Below are positions 1 to 11,960 of a stretch of 64,000 bases of DNA, in pieces (position 1 is the first letter of the stretch; every line of letters starts with the position of its first letter). Made by a program: the position numbers and the translations under genes. The stretch is taken from positions 20,723,735 through 20,787,734 of the forward strand of contig OY987307.1 of the NCBI GenBank assembly GCA_963920635.1, read 5' to 3'. The stretch is from Pseudeuparius sepicola (Eukaryota; Arthropoda; Insecta; Coleoptera; Anthribidae). The notes below the pieces were generated by a model. The model saw only the letters and a list, made by a program, of their open reading frames with translations, was not told where the DNA came from and did not search any database.

Positions 1-72
1 GTCAGTAAGTCCATATCAGTTAAGGTGGCTGGTGTGCCACAACAGGAAACGCACAGAAAATGTATCATCTTA

Positions 73-691
73 TACAGTGACTTTGTTGAGGAAGGTCCAA
101 TAATTTAAATTGTTTTTATTTGTTAGTTGGCATTTTGTAAAGAAATACATTACTTTTGTGTTTAACAATATTTTTTTCAATGATTCCAGAGTACTCTTGA
201 TCCGTATAAGTTTCACAAAATTTCAGAATTTTGAGATGGCTCGGAGAAAATACCCTGTATATTTTTGTGGTAAATCTTTTTACATCAACATTTTTAGTGG
301 TCCTGTTGACCATTCGACTGTTTTGAAGGGATTCCATGGCACACTTGACTCTCCAGATGTCTTTAAAATTCCTATTTTGCTCAATTTTGACACGCTACGG
401 AATTGAACTCCGTGTATATTTTTTATTCAAATTTGGTGTATGGGGGTTTTGGGGTGTTCTGATTAACGCTGTGGGGTCAGATTTTAAATAAAAAAAAAAC
501 GCTAAATTTTTTTCGTGAAAATCGGGTGTATAAAAAAATCGCAGCCGGCCCTGGATTTGCATTTTGAAAATGGCAGAAAGGTCAAAAGACCCGGTCTTTG
601 AAGGCCTTTCAAACAAAAAAAAGTTTAGGCGATTATCTCCAAAAATGAAGATTTTACGGATTTGTACAGTTTTAAAGTTGGACACACTGTA
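73..691. mobile_element. MITE-like non-autonomous DNA element
   Basis: The stretch begins TACAGTGAC and ends GTGTCACTGTA-like (right end reads GGACACACTGTA), giving short terminal inverted repeats of about 8 bp that start with TACAG, like many other short elements in this window. No coding sequence is recognisable: the two ~95-codon ORFs here lack known motifs. The interior has T-runs and phrases common in arthropod MITEs. Class uncertain; the ends are short and could be coincidental. Confidence 0.35.
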
Positions 692-1019
692 TGTAGATTG
701 TTGTAGATATCAACAAATTGGTCCAAACTGATGTTTTTTGACGTTGGTTATACATTTATTTCGTAAGTACAAGATAAATTTAGGAAGAAGTTTGGCAATG
801 GGGCAATCATTGCATTGTTTTGTTTTATATTTATATTACTAACCGAGTCAAATAATGTTACTAAACATTTTTTATCCTGGCAGGGTCTGTATTGTATTGA
901 ATTATTGGTCTATGTTTATTATTTGTCTGAGGGCGTCCACACCAGTTGAGGATTGAAAAACGAACCGTAACTAATCGCGTAAATCACCAAAAATACCTAC
1001 TTGTCCGCAGATCATTACC

Positions 1020-1450
1020 AAAACCGGTAGTATCGGGTATCGCCTCTTCAACCTCTCCACATGCTCGTGCCATTTTTGCCGCTCGCCTCTTCTCTCGCCT
1101 TCTTCCCAAAACGGGACCTGTCCCGCCCCAAAAGCTGTTGCGCGAGGTCAAGGCGGGCCGCGCCCGCCCGAGAAAAAAAAACGAACGCGCCGCGCCGCCC
1201 GCGGCCAAGAAAAAACCCCGGCCATCGTAAAAATAAATTCCCCAACAAACCATAACCTATGTTAAGTTGAGTTATTTCAGTCAAAGTAGGCTGTAAAAGA
1301 ACGCAATAAGATACAAAAAAAGACATGCAAATAAAGTACTGGAGAAAGAAAACGTCAGGTCATCGAACTAGCCGGTATCTTTGTCTCGCTCCCACACACT
1401 GGGCCGCCGCGCCGCTCGGTCCAGTGGCGGCGTCGCGTGGGTGCTGGGGT
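1020..1450. other. CpG-rich patches in AT-rich DNA
   Basis: Two GC- and CpG-rich blocks (about 1080-1230 and 1390-1450) stand out against the AT-rich background. Several frames stay open across them, but the translations are only Arg/Pro/Ala-rich low complexity and no family is recognised. They could be promoter- or enhancer-associated islands or remnants of a GC-rich element; nothing decides between these. Confidence 0.4.
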
Positions 1451-1748
1451 TTGGAAACCGGCGGAATAAAATTGTGCAACTTCTCGTTAAAATTAAAACC
1501 GTCAAATGCCTTCGCGTACATGATCGTAAATCAATAGAGGCATCTCTGATCGGTGCCAATTTAGATAATGTTACAACAGAACAGTAGTAGTACTGATAGA
1601 AATAGCAGGGTTCTCTGATGTAGGTAGCACCCACTTTCAGTAGGTTGTTGTGAGAACATTGGAAAAATCAAAAAAGTTCTAACATCGTTGTCAGACTTGA
1701 AGAAAAGCTTGTAAATAATTCTTACGTTGGGTGGGTGACTTTAACCAC

Positions 1749-1781
1749 AGACCTATATAGCTTCGAACTATATAGGTCTGA
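1749..1781. repeat. Short perfect hairpin
   Basis: CAGACCTATATAG and its exact reverse complement flank a 7-nt loop (CTTCGAA). It is isolated; no adjoining gene or other repeat explains it. It may be the core of a decayed foldback element. Confidence 0.6.
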
Positions 1782-1984
1782 GCTTTAGCATGGAAAAAAG
1801 CATAAAGCCAACATTATTTAATTGCGAAGAACTGTAAGATCCCCAGAAAGTATACCTACCTCAAACAAGTTCGACAAAAATGCTTTCCGCATCCATGACT
1901 ATGCAATTGATGGTTTAATAAAGGAAACTTCGAATAATTTAAGGTAGGAAATAATACAATGAAAGGTTCATGCGAAACAAAGAA

Positions 1985-2237
1985 ATACGAAAGCGTAGAA
2001 CATACTACTTTTTTTAGAATTTACACTTTTTTCTATGAAATTTCGTAAAAAAAGTGTGAATTCACTGTCACATTGTGTGCGAAAAGTTGAAATCCACAAA
2101 CTTTTTACGAAAAAAAATTGTGAATTGAAATTTCGTAAAAAAAGTGCGAAAAATTGAAATTCACAAACTTTTTACGAAATTTCGTAAAAAGTGTAAATTC
2201 TAAAAAAATAGTGTGTGGCCCTTCTACGCTTTCATAA
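1985..2237. mobile_element. Palindromic MITE, about 250 bp
   Basis: Ends are GAAAGCGTAGAA (1989-2000) and its reverse complement (2222-2233). The arms continue inward as near-complementary sequence, and the interior repeats a module containing GAAATTTCGTAAAAA in both orientations, so the whole segment folds into one long hairpin. No coding capacity. Target duplication not clear. Confidence 0.65.
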
Positions 2238-2249
2238 AAAAGAGAAACG

Positions 2250-5200
2250 GTGCGCCTGACTGTGTTTGTGAAAATGTTTCAGATTATTTCAATGTGGATA
2301 ACGCAACAGGGTTTGGGATCACAACTCAAAGTTGACTTTCCAGTTTTCATCTGGCGTTAAGGAATTATTGTCCCTTAGGGGTAGGTGTGTTCACTAATTC
2401 CCAATTATCGTAACCAAAATCTCTAGATCTAAGTCTATAGAACCACTTTAAATAAAACTTATAGCGAAATAAATGCAAAAGGGAAACAGCGAATTTGGCT
2501 CTCCTATAAAACATCTAGCGCAAGTAACACGTCACTGCCTCACACGGCTCGCTGGATACAGCTACCAATATCCGCAGTTTTAGAGCACGTGTAGCTTATT
2601 TATTCTGCCATAGTTAAGTTTCTACTGTGGTAATATACACAAAGGACGGAAGTTTGAGAAACTCGCGCGCTTCCCAATTGGGTCTTTGAAGACAAGCCAA
2701 TGACGCGAATTCAAACGAATAGATACCTAGGTGCTTCTCGCTATTTTTCTACAGAAAATTTAGATTTTTTTGCATTTCACAGATTTTATTTGGAGGCTAT
2801 GTATGACCTTTTTATGGCGTTAACCATAGACTTACTTATAAATTACACCAGTGCCTATGCAGTACCAGAATGTCATCCGTGTGTATGACAAGTGCCTAAT
2901 AATTATTATAAGAGTTCCTCATCGAATCTTTAAAATATTACAAAAAATATTTTAATATTCGTGTGAATAAGTTAAGGTATGGTCGCACACCTTGTTCCTC
3001 CGCTGTTACGTAACGAATAAATGCGTGTTTTAATTAAATAAAAATATAATTTAACAGTTCGTTAATCTCGCATACTGGCGTAAAATCGTGTTGAACCAAG
3101 AATACCACTTTTTCTCCCTGTAAAATAAAACCGCAATATTTTAAGGCGTATGCTTTTCGCAGTCAGAAGTACTCACTTACGCCCCGTTCAAATAAATAAA
3201 TATTTCTGGATTTTACGACCATTTTACTAGGTGCCATATGTTTTTATGCTCTATAGTACACCCATAAAATAGGAAAGAGCATTTTTGAAAAGATCACATT
3301 TGAATCGCGGCGGCGCGCCTCTGGTTTATATGTATACATGCACACAGCCTCCTTATAGTTAACAGAATCTGTGTAGGGTAGGTCAATGTATTTTATACTT
3401 GTTTTATTTTTCGAGAACAGAAACACACTCTTTCGTAGTTCTTTTATACACTTTTTACTTCGGGTTTATACACTCCGCGAAATATATAGGTTCTATCTTT
3501 AAGCCTGGCGTTATTTATACGATATATTTTCTTAGGTATTCCGTTGAAAGAAGAGGCGCGTAAGGCCTGTGGATTTCGGAGAGAAAACATTTCGAAATAA
3601 CAGATTAAATTAGTATAATTAGCACTAATTGAAGGCAAAAAAATGTCCGTCCAATAAAGGATGTTTATCGAATATTCGTCAGAGAAACAATCGAGATGCG
3701 GCATGCGTATCAAATTTGTAAGAATACTCTGTATAACCTTTGACCGTTGGGATTCACACTTCAGTCAACGCTTTGACGATCAAAAAAGTTTCAAATAATT
3801 ACATGTGATTAGCTCCCTCAAATTTGTTCGGAAGCTGCTTGTAAAAGAGTCAACTGAGGGTTTAAAGAGAAAAAGGAGGGGTTTGCTAAACGACATTCTA
3901 TAATTTTTCCTCTACAATTAAAGAGCAAAAGAGGTTGAGGGTTTATATATTTACTCTTAGACCTAGTATTCAATGTAGGTAACTATAATGCCGTGGGGAT
4001 ATTGTACGGATGAGAAGACAAAGTTACCTGGTTCAAGAATTCAAGAGAGGATTCGTGGTTCCTCAGAAGGAATTCTGGTCAACCTGCAGTGTACCTATGT
4101 GTTGAAGCAGATCCAGATTGCATAATTTCACCATAGATTTTGAAGGAGACAGAGATAGTCGGAAGAATTGTTGAAACCGCCAGCAAAATATCCTGGCACA
4201 CCAACTTTCAATTTTGGAGCGAAGACAAATTCAAACCGATATCTAAATTGTAATGTCCTACAATTGTTAGGTCTTGATAAGTTGGGGTATGGGTTTATCA
4301 ATTTAGTTATTAGTTTTTATGCAAAATATTTGGTGTGCCTCGCGGAACTTTCAACGTTGGTTCTGAGAGTCTGTGTGTAGCTTTGTCTATGGTTTCAGTG
4401 TGGAAATGTTTTGTTTGCCATGATGGACCTGGAAGGTTCAGATGATCTGAGATAATACAAATTGTGTTTGAGGAAACATAATATGTTTCAGGTCTAAGGT
4501 GTCCTTAGTTCTAGTATTCTTCCAAATTTAATGGATATTTCATATTTCAATAAAGAAAAATAAACCACTTCAGGTTATCATCAGATTACGCAATTAAACA
4601 ATTTTAAGTCCGTTGGCTCCTCATATAATATTACTTTAGGGATATTCAACTTCACAATTGGAACTTGATGTTAGAAAGAAAATATAAAGATATCGAACAT
4701 CTTTAAATAATGTTGTCATAAAGATTCGACCAAATTTAACATCCCCATTCTTTCTATCGATCATATAAAATTTATATCTTGGAAGATTGTTCGTGGAAAG
4801 ATTAGAATTAAGATTATTTAGAAAAATATTTTTTGGTATATGGGTTTAATTTCAATAAAAGTTACAGCCATTTTCTTTCCTGTTATTTTCCCTTTAAAAG
4901 AAAACTAAGTGCACATTGGGACTAAAACACAGACAATAAAACCACAATACTTTTTAAACTAAAGCAAGGAAATTCGAAGCTGTTTTGTACTTCACTTTCT
5001 ATACATGGTCCAGTAACCTATTGTGTGAACTATACAGAGTACCTACTTTGGCCCAGAGCATTTACCATCCTCTTTTTTGTTTTTCAACAAAGTTTTAAGT
5101 AAATGTGTCTTTTAGTTTTTTTATAATTTCGTAATGGTTGTGATGCATCGTAAATTCTGAAATCTTTAGTAGAGTTGAATATATATCAAGTGCAGCATGC

Positions 5201-7140
5201 ATGGCATACCGCATTATGTTCGCTGCGTACTAATCCTGTCACATTCGCCATATTTGAATATAATATGTTCAAATAGTCGTACTGTCCAAGATTTGCCTTT
5301 TCCTTCGCAATTATGAAATAAAAATTATTTTTAATAAAGCATCTTTAAAACTACTGGGTTGCTGGGTAGTATTTATAATAAGAAACGTTAAATTTCACGG
5401 TATCTGCACTGCGTTTCTTTGAAGATTTGCACATGTGGTGCTAATCTCACGCATGTACATTGTGTCTAGTATACGTGCTTAACGTATTCAGATATATTTT
5501 TAAATTTGTTCATCGATTGTGTGTGATCCAAGATTACTTTTATTTTTGTCAAAACAAAATATTTATATATATATAATGATCGCTTTACTTGAATTAACCA
5601 TAAAGATTGATAAACCCTGTTCCATAAAATATTTTAAAAAAATTGTAGGTAAACATGGTACATCGCATTCCAAATACCATTTAAATATTAAGCGTTTATT
5701 GCAGTCTTAACACTTTTTGTTTGCATTAAGGAAACATTAAAAGTGCTTAAGAAACAAATATTGGTCATATTCTTCACACGGATAGGTACTGTTAAGTCAA
5801 TAGGAAAAATGTGCAATGTGCAATACAAGGCGAGTGATGGATTTTAATGTTTATTTGTATATGGAAGAGCTCAACTATAATCAGTGGAATTTAATACCAC
5901 TTTATTAATTTTTACTTTATTTATTAACGTGGGGTGGAGTAATTGAATAATAAAGAGGAACAATAAAAAAATATCAAAATTACACAAGCATTCAGAGAAT
6001 TTTCTATAACATATGTCACTCACAGCTCCTCAAGTATGTACCAGATACAGGTTTATTCCCTAATATAACATGAAGCAATACTTTCCTGATTATTCTGTTG
6101 AGAAATAAATGCAAATAGAATTTATGATCCTGCACTTTTCAGATTAATATTATAAATAAAACATAAAGTCCCGCCTTACACGAGGCAAAGGGGATTACGC
6201 TGTAAATACAGTGCATCTAAATATGCGAAATGTTATAATGCAGATATGGAAAAACTCGCGCGATTTTTTTAAATATATTGGTTTTATTCGATATTATTCC
6301 GCCTTATGAATGATTGAATATTTGGGATCCACGTGGTTTTGAGTAACATTGCATTGCGGAAAAATAATAAATCCCTACCACTAAAATATTTTTTCTACAG
6401 AATTAATAAGTAGGGACGTGCATGATCTGTCAAATTATTTTCACTGGTTATCCAAATATTCGTTTAGCAGCTAGTACACATCTAACGATTGAGCACTCTT
6501 CCTACAGGTTCGTGATCAATCCTAGTAATGGTTAGATATATGGACATCTACTCTTGTTGTACAAACTACTTATTTTCGATGTCTGGACCAATAGAACAAT
6601 AATTGAACATTTTTCGTCTGAATAGGTACTTCACAACGTGATCTCTGATGGAACACTTGGCTGGGGTAAGATCATTGACAAATACCTAGTTATCTGGGGA
6701 CCGAATAGATGGGTGTTGTCGATTCGCTAGATTTGTAAAGAGTAATATAAAGATTTTGCTGCTGTTTTTCTATTTACTTAAAACTAGAGAATTACACACA
6801 ATATGTGATAACATGCAGTTCCCAAACTAAAAATAAAAGTAAATTTAATTCTTATTTCACCTTGAACAGTGAATATTAATCTTGCTTATACAGTACGTAT
6901 GAGTTTGCGTGCATATTTTCTATCCTGTTTTTTTTTCATAAAAAAAATCCATTGAACGAAACCAAAATTCGACCAGTCATTTTTGTCACTCACCCAGGGT
7001 AAGACATGATGATTTTTCTCCCCATTTGGTACTCATAGTTTGTCATTATTAGTGTCCTTTTTGGCAAAAGTAATGTCATCAGACGTGATTCTATAATTTT
7101 TTATGAGGAAAATATGAAAGACTCGTAGATTTAACGTAAA
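2250..7140. other. No recognisable gene; AT-rich intergenic DNA
   Basis: I read both strands and found only short ORFs (under about 90 codons) without known motifs. The stretch 2480-2720 is slightly richer in GC and less repetitive than its surroundings. No terminal repeats, tRNA or long palindromes were found, apart from simple A/T runs. Confidence 0.5.
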
Positions 7141-7271
7141 CGTACCAGTGCCTGACACATTGCCTAAACCTGACACATGTTTTATTTAATTGAGAAATAA
7201 GCTAATGAGTAGATATAAATCCATTCTATTGAAATATTTATGCTGGTAGAAGTCACAGTTATCAGTTATGC

Positions 7272-8178
7272 ACACTGTGTTAATTTGAAAACAGTCCACC
7301 CTTAATATTTTTAAAACTACGAAAAAAATCAGAAATCGCCGTGACCCGTCAATTTTTGTTCGGAGGGGGAACTTCTTTGACGTACAGGTCATATTGACAA
7401 ATTCACCCCTGTAACCCCCACCACCCCTAACTTTAAAATTTCAAATGGGAATACCCCCTTTGTGATACATCATTTTAAAGCTGATGTTATTGCGAATACA
7501 ACTCATATTTATTTTTTAAAATACGATGATGTTTGGAGAAGTTATGGGTAAAAACGGTTTTTTCATAGTTTAAAATAAATTACTTTTTACCCTAGATTTT
7601 CAACAGCATTCACATGGGGAAATAATACACAATGATTGTGTGGCTACTTATTTTATTAAATTTTCAAAATGAGCTCCATTAGTCGCTAGACAGTAGTACA
7701 ATCTCTGTTCACATTCCGCTCTTACTTTAACAAATGTGTCGCGAGAAATACGTTGGCATTATTCTTTTATTCTGTTCTTCAGATCCTCAATTTTTGTGGG
7801 AGGGGTTTTATACACGTTTGTTTTATTTCCCCATGTCAATGCTGTTAAAAATCTAGGGTAAAAAGTAATTTATTTTAAATTATGAAGAAAACGTTTTTTA
7901 CCCATAACTTCTCCAAACATCATCGGATTTAAAAAAATAAAAATGGTTTGTATTCGCAATAACATCAGCTTTAAAATGATATATCACAAAGGGGGTATTC
8001 CCATTTGAAATTTTAAAGTTAGGGGTGGTGGGGGTTACAGGGGTGAATTTGTCAACATGACCTGTACGTCAAAGAAGTTCCCCCTCCGAACAAAAATTGA
8101 CGGGTCCCGGCGATTTCTGATTTTTTTTCGTAGTTTTAAAAATATTAAGGGTGGACTGTTTTCAAATGAACACAGTGT
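7272..8178. mobile_element. Foldback element with about 350-bp arms
   Basis: The arms (about 7272-7622 and 7826-8178) are near-perfect reverse complements, starting ACACTGTGTT and ending AACACAGTGT. They include long G/C-run phrases such as GTTCCCCCTCCGAAC, visible on opposite strands. The roughly 200-bp loop encodes a mariner-type transposase remnant, described separately. This suggests a mariner-derived non-autonomous element that kept only the transposase tail between duplicated termini. Confidence 0.8.
7648..7839 (-). pseudogene. Mariner-like transposase C-terminal remnant
   Basis: On the minus strand the loop of the foldback reads as about 63 codons including WGNKTNVYKTPPTKIEDL, then one in-frame stop, then QRISRDTFVKVRAECEQRL and a terminal NGAHFENLIK followed by a stop. 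The order (PPT-x-IEDLK-x-RI, QRIS, RLYYCLATNGAHFE) matches the extreme C-terminus of insect mariner-type transposases, where the DDE core lies upstream. The catalytic domain is absent. It cannot make an active enzyme. I recognise the family by its tail motif only, so the exact clade is open. Confidence 0.7.
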
Positions 8179-9534
8179 ATATTCCTAAGTTGGTTATCTT
8201 GGTTTCTCTATTTTTACTGACTTGTCAATTTATAGAGGATATATTCATTGTGGTTTCTTAGCGAGATTGTTTAGTTCAGCGTTGTAAAAAAATTGTGTGG
8301 ATTTACGTGTTTTTAGTGTAGATTTTTCAACTGTCTTAATTTTTGTGGCTTATACTTCCAATCATACCAGGTAAGATAATAATTTAGAACTACTATTGAA
8401 GATTTTGGTTGGGGTGTCAGCTATTAGCTTATGTTATTACATAGGTGTCGATCACTGGGAAAATCACAAGTCATGCATAAATGATCTCTAAGTCTCTAAG
8501 AATAAACCTTATAACGGTGTACAAATTTCACGTCAATGGGTTAAATAATATTTCACCTCTACCAAGCCATTGGCTATACAATGTGTCAGCTATTGGTCAC
8601 ATTTGGCACTGACTATGGCACCAAAACAGGTATATAGATTTGTCACTCAACGATACTGAGCCATGTCTTCTTGTCAAAAGTGCTGAACACGACCAATAAC
8701 TAGTATTATGATCATTACAAGTTTACCATGTCACATTAAATTCAATTAGATATTCGAAGGTGCATAGTTAAGAAGCGACTCTATAGAGAATTTATGCCGT
8801 CTGTCATTTCAGGGGAAGAGAAGAAACAGTATTTTTTAGAAAAAAAGAGAAACATAGGGAGGAGAAAAGAGGGAGGGGAATACTTTTTTAATAATAACTG
8901 TGACATAATGAACAAGTAACAATTTTCAAAATTGGAAACCCAAATTTTTCTACTTAAGAATAAGTTACTATATGTTCCAGAAATAAGAATGTACGAATAA
9001 ATAAACATTTCTACATACGATAATAACTTGTTTTCCTTTTTAATAATTGTTGTGACAATTTTTATAGGGTGTCAGGCTAAGGGTCTAGTCAAAAATCACT
9101 ATGTCAGCTACTGGATAAAAAAATTAAAATTTTAAAATATTGTTGTGTCTCCTACTTACTCCATATTAGGAATCATCAATAAACGCGCCAAATTGATTTT
9201 TATAGATTAAAATTTGATAAATCAGTCCAAGGTGTCGGGAACTGGTAAGTTCCCATATAGCAAAATCACATTGGTGAAATATTCTGAGAATATTTTTTCA
9301 GTGAACATGCATATTGTAGGAATATTCATAAAAAACTGTAGAAATATTATCTGAACATTCAGGCAACATTCAGGTGTTCGCCTTTTAAATGTACTATTTC
9401 ATGTATTATAAATATTCACAAATATCTTGAATGTATATGCTCCATAAATATTTATTGAAGATTTATTTGAAAACTTCAGAAGCATATTTGTATGTTCTAC
9501 GTATATTCATTATTCACGTGTATATTATAAAAAA

Positions 9535-9670
9535 ACGCTAACGCCAGTTGCAGGGTTCGAACCTACGACCATCGATTTACAAGTTAAACGCTCTGACCAA
9601 CTGAGCCATCAACGTACTTGGAAATATAACCTAAAAATAGTGTAGGCTAGAATCTCCGTGAAGTCATGAT
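9535..9670 (-). repeat. tRNA-Thr(TGT)-like module, copy A
   Basis: On the minus strand, 9614-9543 has a good D-arm (GCTCAGTTGGTCAGAGC), an anticodon loop CTTGTAA (TGT, Thr) and a T-arm with GGTTCGAACCC. The anticodon stem has mismatches and the acceptor ends do not pair, so this is not a normal tRNA gene. A T-run follows at 9535-9529. About 55 bp upstream of the tRNA part is shared with copy B at 43671-43806 (AGATTCTAG-x-CTACAC...), showing that the mobile or duplicated unit is larger than the tRNA. Best read as a tRNA-derived SINE or a captured tRNA pseudogene. Confidence 0.7.
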
Positions 9671-9731
9671 ATTCCAGCTATTGTCACTCGTGAACATTCA
9701 TAAGATAAGCATATCGTGAATGTCTTGTATA

Positions 9732-10994
9732 CACTGGCGGCGATAAGGCGCCCGCAGAGCCCGCCGTGCGGGGGGGCCCCAGCTCCGAAAGGGGCCCCTA
9801 AAAACTGATCTATCCACTAATATTAATTTTTGCAAAATATTAACGCTATTAGGCTGAAAATCGGTGTCGACCAAACGACTTTATTTCAGGAAACTATTAG
9901 CAGATTGTTAGGAAATTATTAAAACACCCCGAAAAACACGAAAATAAAATGCAATTATTTGTCAAATTTTGTGCTTTTCTCTTTTAAACTCGTATAGAGG
10001 TAATTATTACGAAAAATATTCACTTCTATTGTTGAGTACTTTTGTAGAATACACTCTGTTACTGCCAATTAAGATTTGTGATTTTTTGTATTAACCTATT
10101 ATGTACCATGTTTTTTATCTTCCCTGTATCACTAATCATATTTTGACCAATTTTTACGGCTTTTGCCGGCCGGTTGTGTGTTTGTAGCAGATAGCGCCAA
10201 TTGACTTTAGATCAATTTTTCTGAAATTAATTTATCCTTCAACACTAGTAAAAGAGCTTTTTTTTTAAATCAAATTTTTAATTTATTTTTTCTTCCAAGT
10301 TATGAGCCATTTTGAGATTAGGGGGTTTAGTACCTATGCCGTCGGTCCTTGCGTTGGTAGCTCCGTTTTAGCTTAAAAAAATGGCGTATTATTAGGACAA
10401 ATAGCAGAATTTTCCATTTTTATACAACCAATACATCAATTCTGCGACGTCACGTGATGTTTTTTTACTAAACACCAGAGAGATTTTAGCAATGGTAGGA
10501 TTTTAAATTTGGCAATTAGTAGATAAGGGTATTTGTATTATTCGGAGTGGCGGAGCCCCTTTTATTATACCTACTTAATAAATATTTTTCTTTGGAAAAT
10601 ATTTTCTAATATAAATATCAAGATAAATATATTATTACGTAATATTAAATCATGTCCCATTTATAAAATAAAATGTGAGACATTAGACATGCGCAGTTTT
10701 TGTTAAACTACGCTATAATACTCGCGATAATCATTGAGTAAAGGATAATATATATTCTATACCCTATATAGAATATATATCCTTTACTCAATGCTATAAT
10801 ACAGAAAGAACATTTTCCAGGTAGGTATAGAAAAACTTAAAATTAAAGTTATATATCTGAGCTATTTTCTTATAATTTAGCATCTTAGCCAAAATTTCGG
10901 TATTTCCATATTTTATTACCACATGTATGCATCCTGGCAAAATTTGGCGGGGGGGGGGGGGGGGGGGGGCTCCGAATCCTTATCGCCGCCACTG
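9732..10994. mobile_element. Non-autonomous hAT element with 8-bp duplication
   Basis: Terminal repeats are CACTGGCGGCGATAAGG on the left and CAGTGGCGGCGATAAGG (reverse complement) on the right, 16 of 17 identical. Flanking 8-mers are CTTGTATA and ATTGTATA, 7 of 8 identical. CAGTGGCGGC-type ends plus 8-bp duplications are hallmarks of hAT elements. The 1263-bp body has no recognisable transposase. Near the ends lie a GGGGCCCC-containing GC cluster (9767-9800) and a 21-nt G run (10949-10969). It sits inside the larger element 9252-11417 and is therefore younger than it. Confidence 0.85.
10733..10793. repeat. Long hairpin inside the hAT element
   Basis: TTGAGTAAAGGATAATATAT... pairs with its reverse complement across a loop of about 5 nt; each arm is about 27 bp with at most one mismatch. 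It lies within the hAT body, so it is either a nested micro-palindrome or part of that element. Confidence 0.75.
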
Positions 10995-11499
10995 ATTGTA
11001 TACAACCATTTGTGAACATTCATAAGATATTTGCTGTAGGAATATAGTATTTAGCAATGTTCCAGCAATATTCCAAAATTGCACATTCCTAACATGAACG
11101 TGGCTGTAAGGTACTTAAGATAAATATTCAATTTGTAAATATTTATAGAACCACTAAGTTAGGAATATGTTACACAAGATATTGTGGAAATATCCCTTCT
11201 TATTCAAAACAAACATATATTTACATCATTTGTACATTCATCTAACATATTATATTTGTAGGTATCTGCCATTAACAAATATCTTGGTTATATGCAGTTA
11301 CTGAACATATTTTGTATAATATTGTAACAATGTTTTATAAATATGGGGGAATATTTTTTACACATTAATAAATTATTTTGCATATTATTATTCAAAAAAT
11401 ATTACTTGCTGTATGGGTTTACGTTAGCTCATTTTCAGTAGGAGATTAAAAATCACTGCCAAGATCAAAGTCGATATAAATATGTGTGTAAACCGTAAA

Positions 11500-11960
11500 A
11501 CAGCAAAACTCAGAAACGCAGAGTTAACTCATTCGTTTACTGTCCAGATTATATTTTTTTATACTCCAAGCCCGCTGCATTTCTGAGACCGCCTTCTGAG
11601 ACTCGCTGTATGCGCCTCGATGCGTTATGTTGCAGACTAAAAAATAGGTTAAAATTCTAAAAATACAGAACCGCACGCTTTGGGCGTATGCTAATGCTTC
11701 GCTCCGTCTGGTGAGGTGGCTGCACGTCCGCGGCTGCGACAATAAAAGACGCGCTTTTGAAAGTGGCCGAGGGTAGAGACCCGAGCGCCCATACGTTTCG
11801 CGGGTTCAATAACTCTGCCCGCTTTTTTGCCTCCTTTGTTGGTTCTCGCAATGAGGTCGGCCTGTTGTTTAGTTCGGAATATCTTTCTTTTCAAAGGATC
11901 GGTATTAATAGAAGAGATTGCGCGTCATGGAAACACTAAGAAAAAACGTAGATACCGCCT
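11500..11960. other. CpG-containing block, possible regulatory DNA
   Basis: Between AT-rich flanks this segment has higher GC and CpG content (11690-11860 especially). Overlapping ORFs of 60-72 codons on both strands show no family motifs. A small direct repeat of GCCTGATCTGAATTG lies at about 11960 and 11990. It could be promoter-proximal host DNA, but I see no supported exon. Confidence 0.3.

Larger units (their letters stand above)
7143..9247. mobile_element. 2.1-kb terminal-repeat element with repeated GTGTCAG motifs
   Basis: The left end reads TACCAGTGCCTGACACATT and the reverse complement of the right end reads TACCAGTTCCCGACACCTT, a 19-bp imperfect terminal inverted repeat. A short motif resembling GTGTCAGCTATTGG recurs between about 8416 and 9245, and its complement recurs near 7150-7175, so the terminal motif is also present as subterminal copies. 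No transposase is recognisable beyond the nested foldback at 7272-8178. Superfamily unknown; no clear target duplication. Confidence 0.45.
9252..11417. mobile_element. 2.2-kb element with CCCATAYAGCAA ends
   Basis: The left end reads CCCATATAGCAAAA and the reverse complement of the right end reads CCCATACAGCAAG, a short terminal inverted repeat. The body is packed with GAATATTC and GAACATTC-type motifs on both sides of the nested hAT. It contains a tRNA-Thr-like module (9535-9670) and is split by the hAT insertion at 9732-10994. It abuts the element ending at 9247. No ORF of its own; class unknown. Confidence 0.5.

Noticed and set aside
9543..9614. Functional tRNA-Thr gene
   Set aside because: Acceptor stem does not pair and the anticodon stem has mismatches; a second copy shares flanking sequence, so it is a tRNA-derived repeat.
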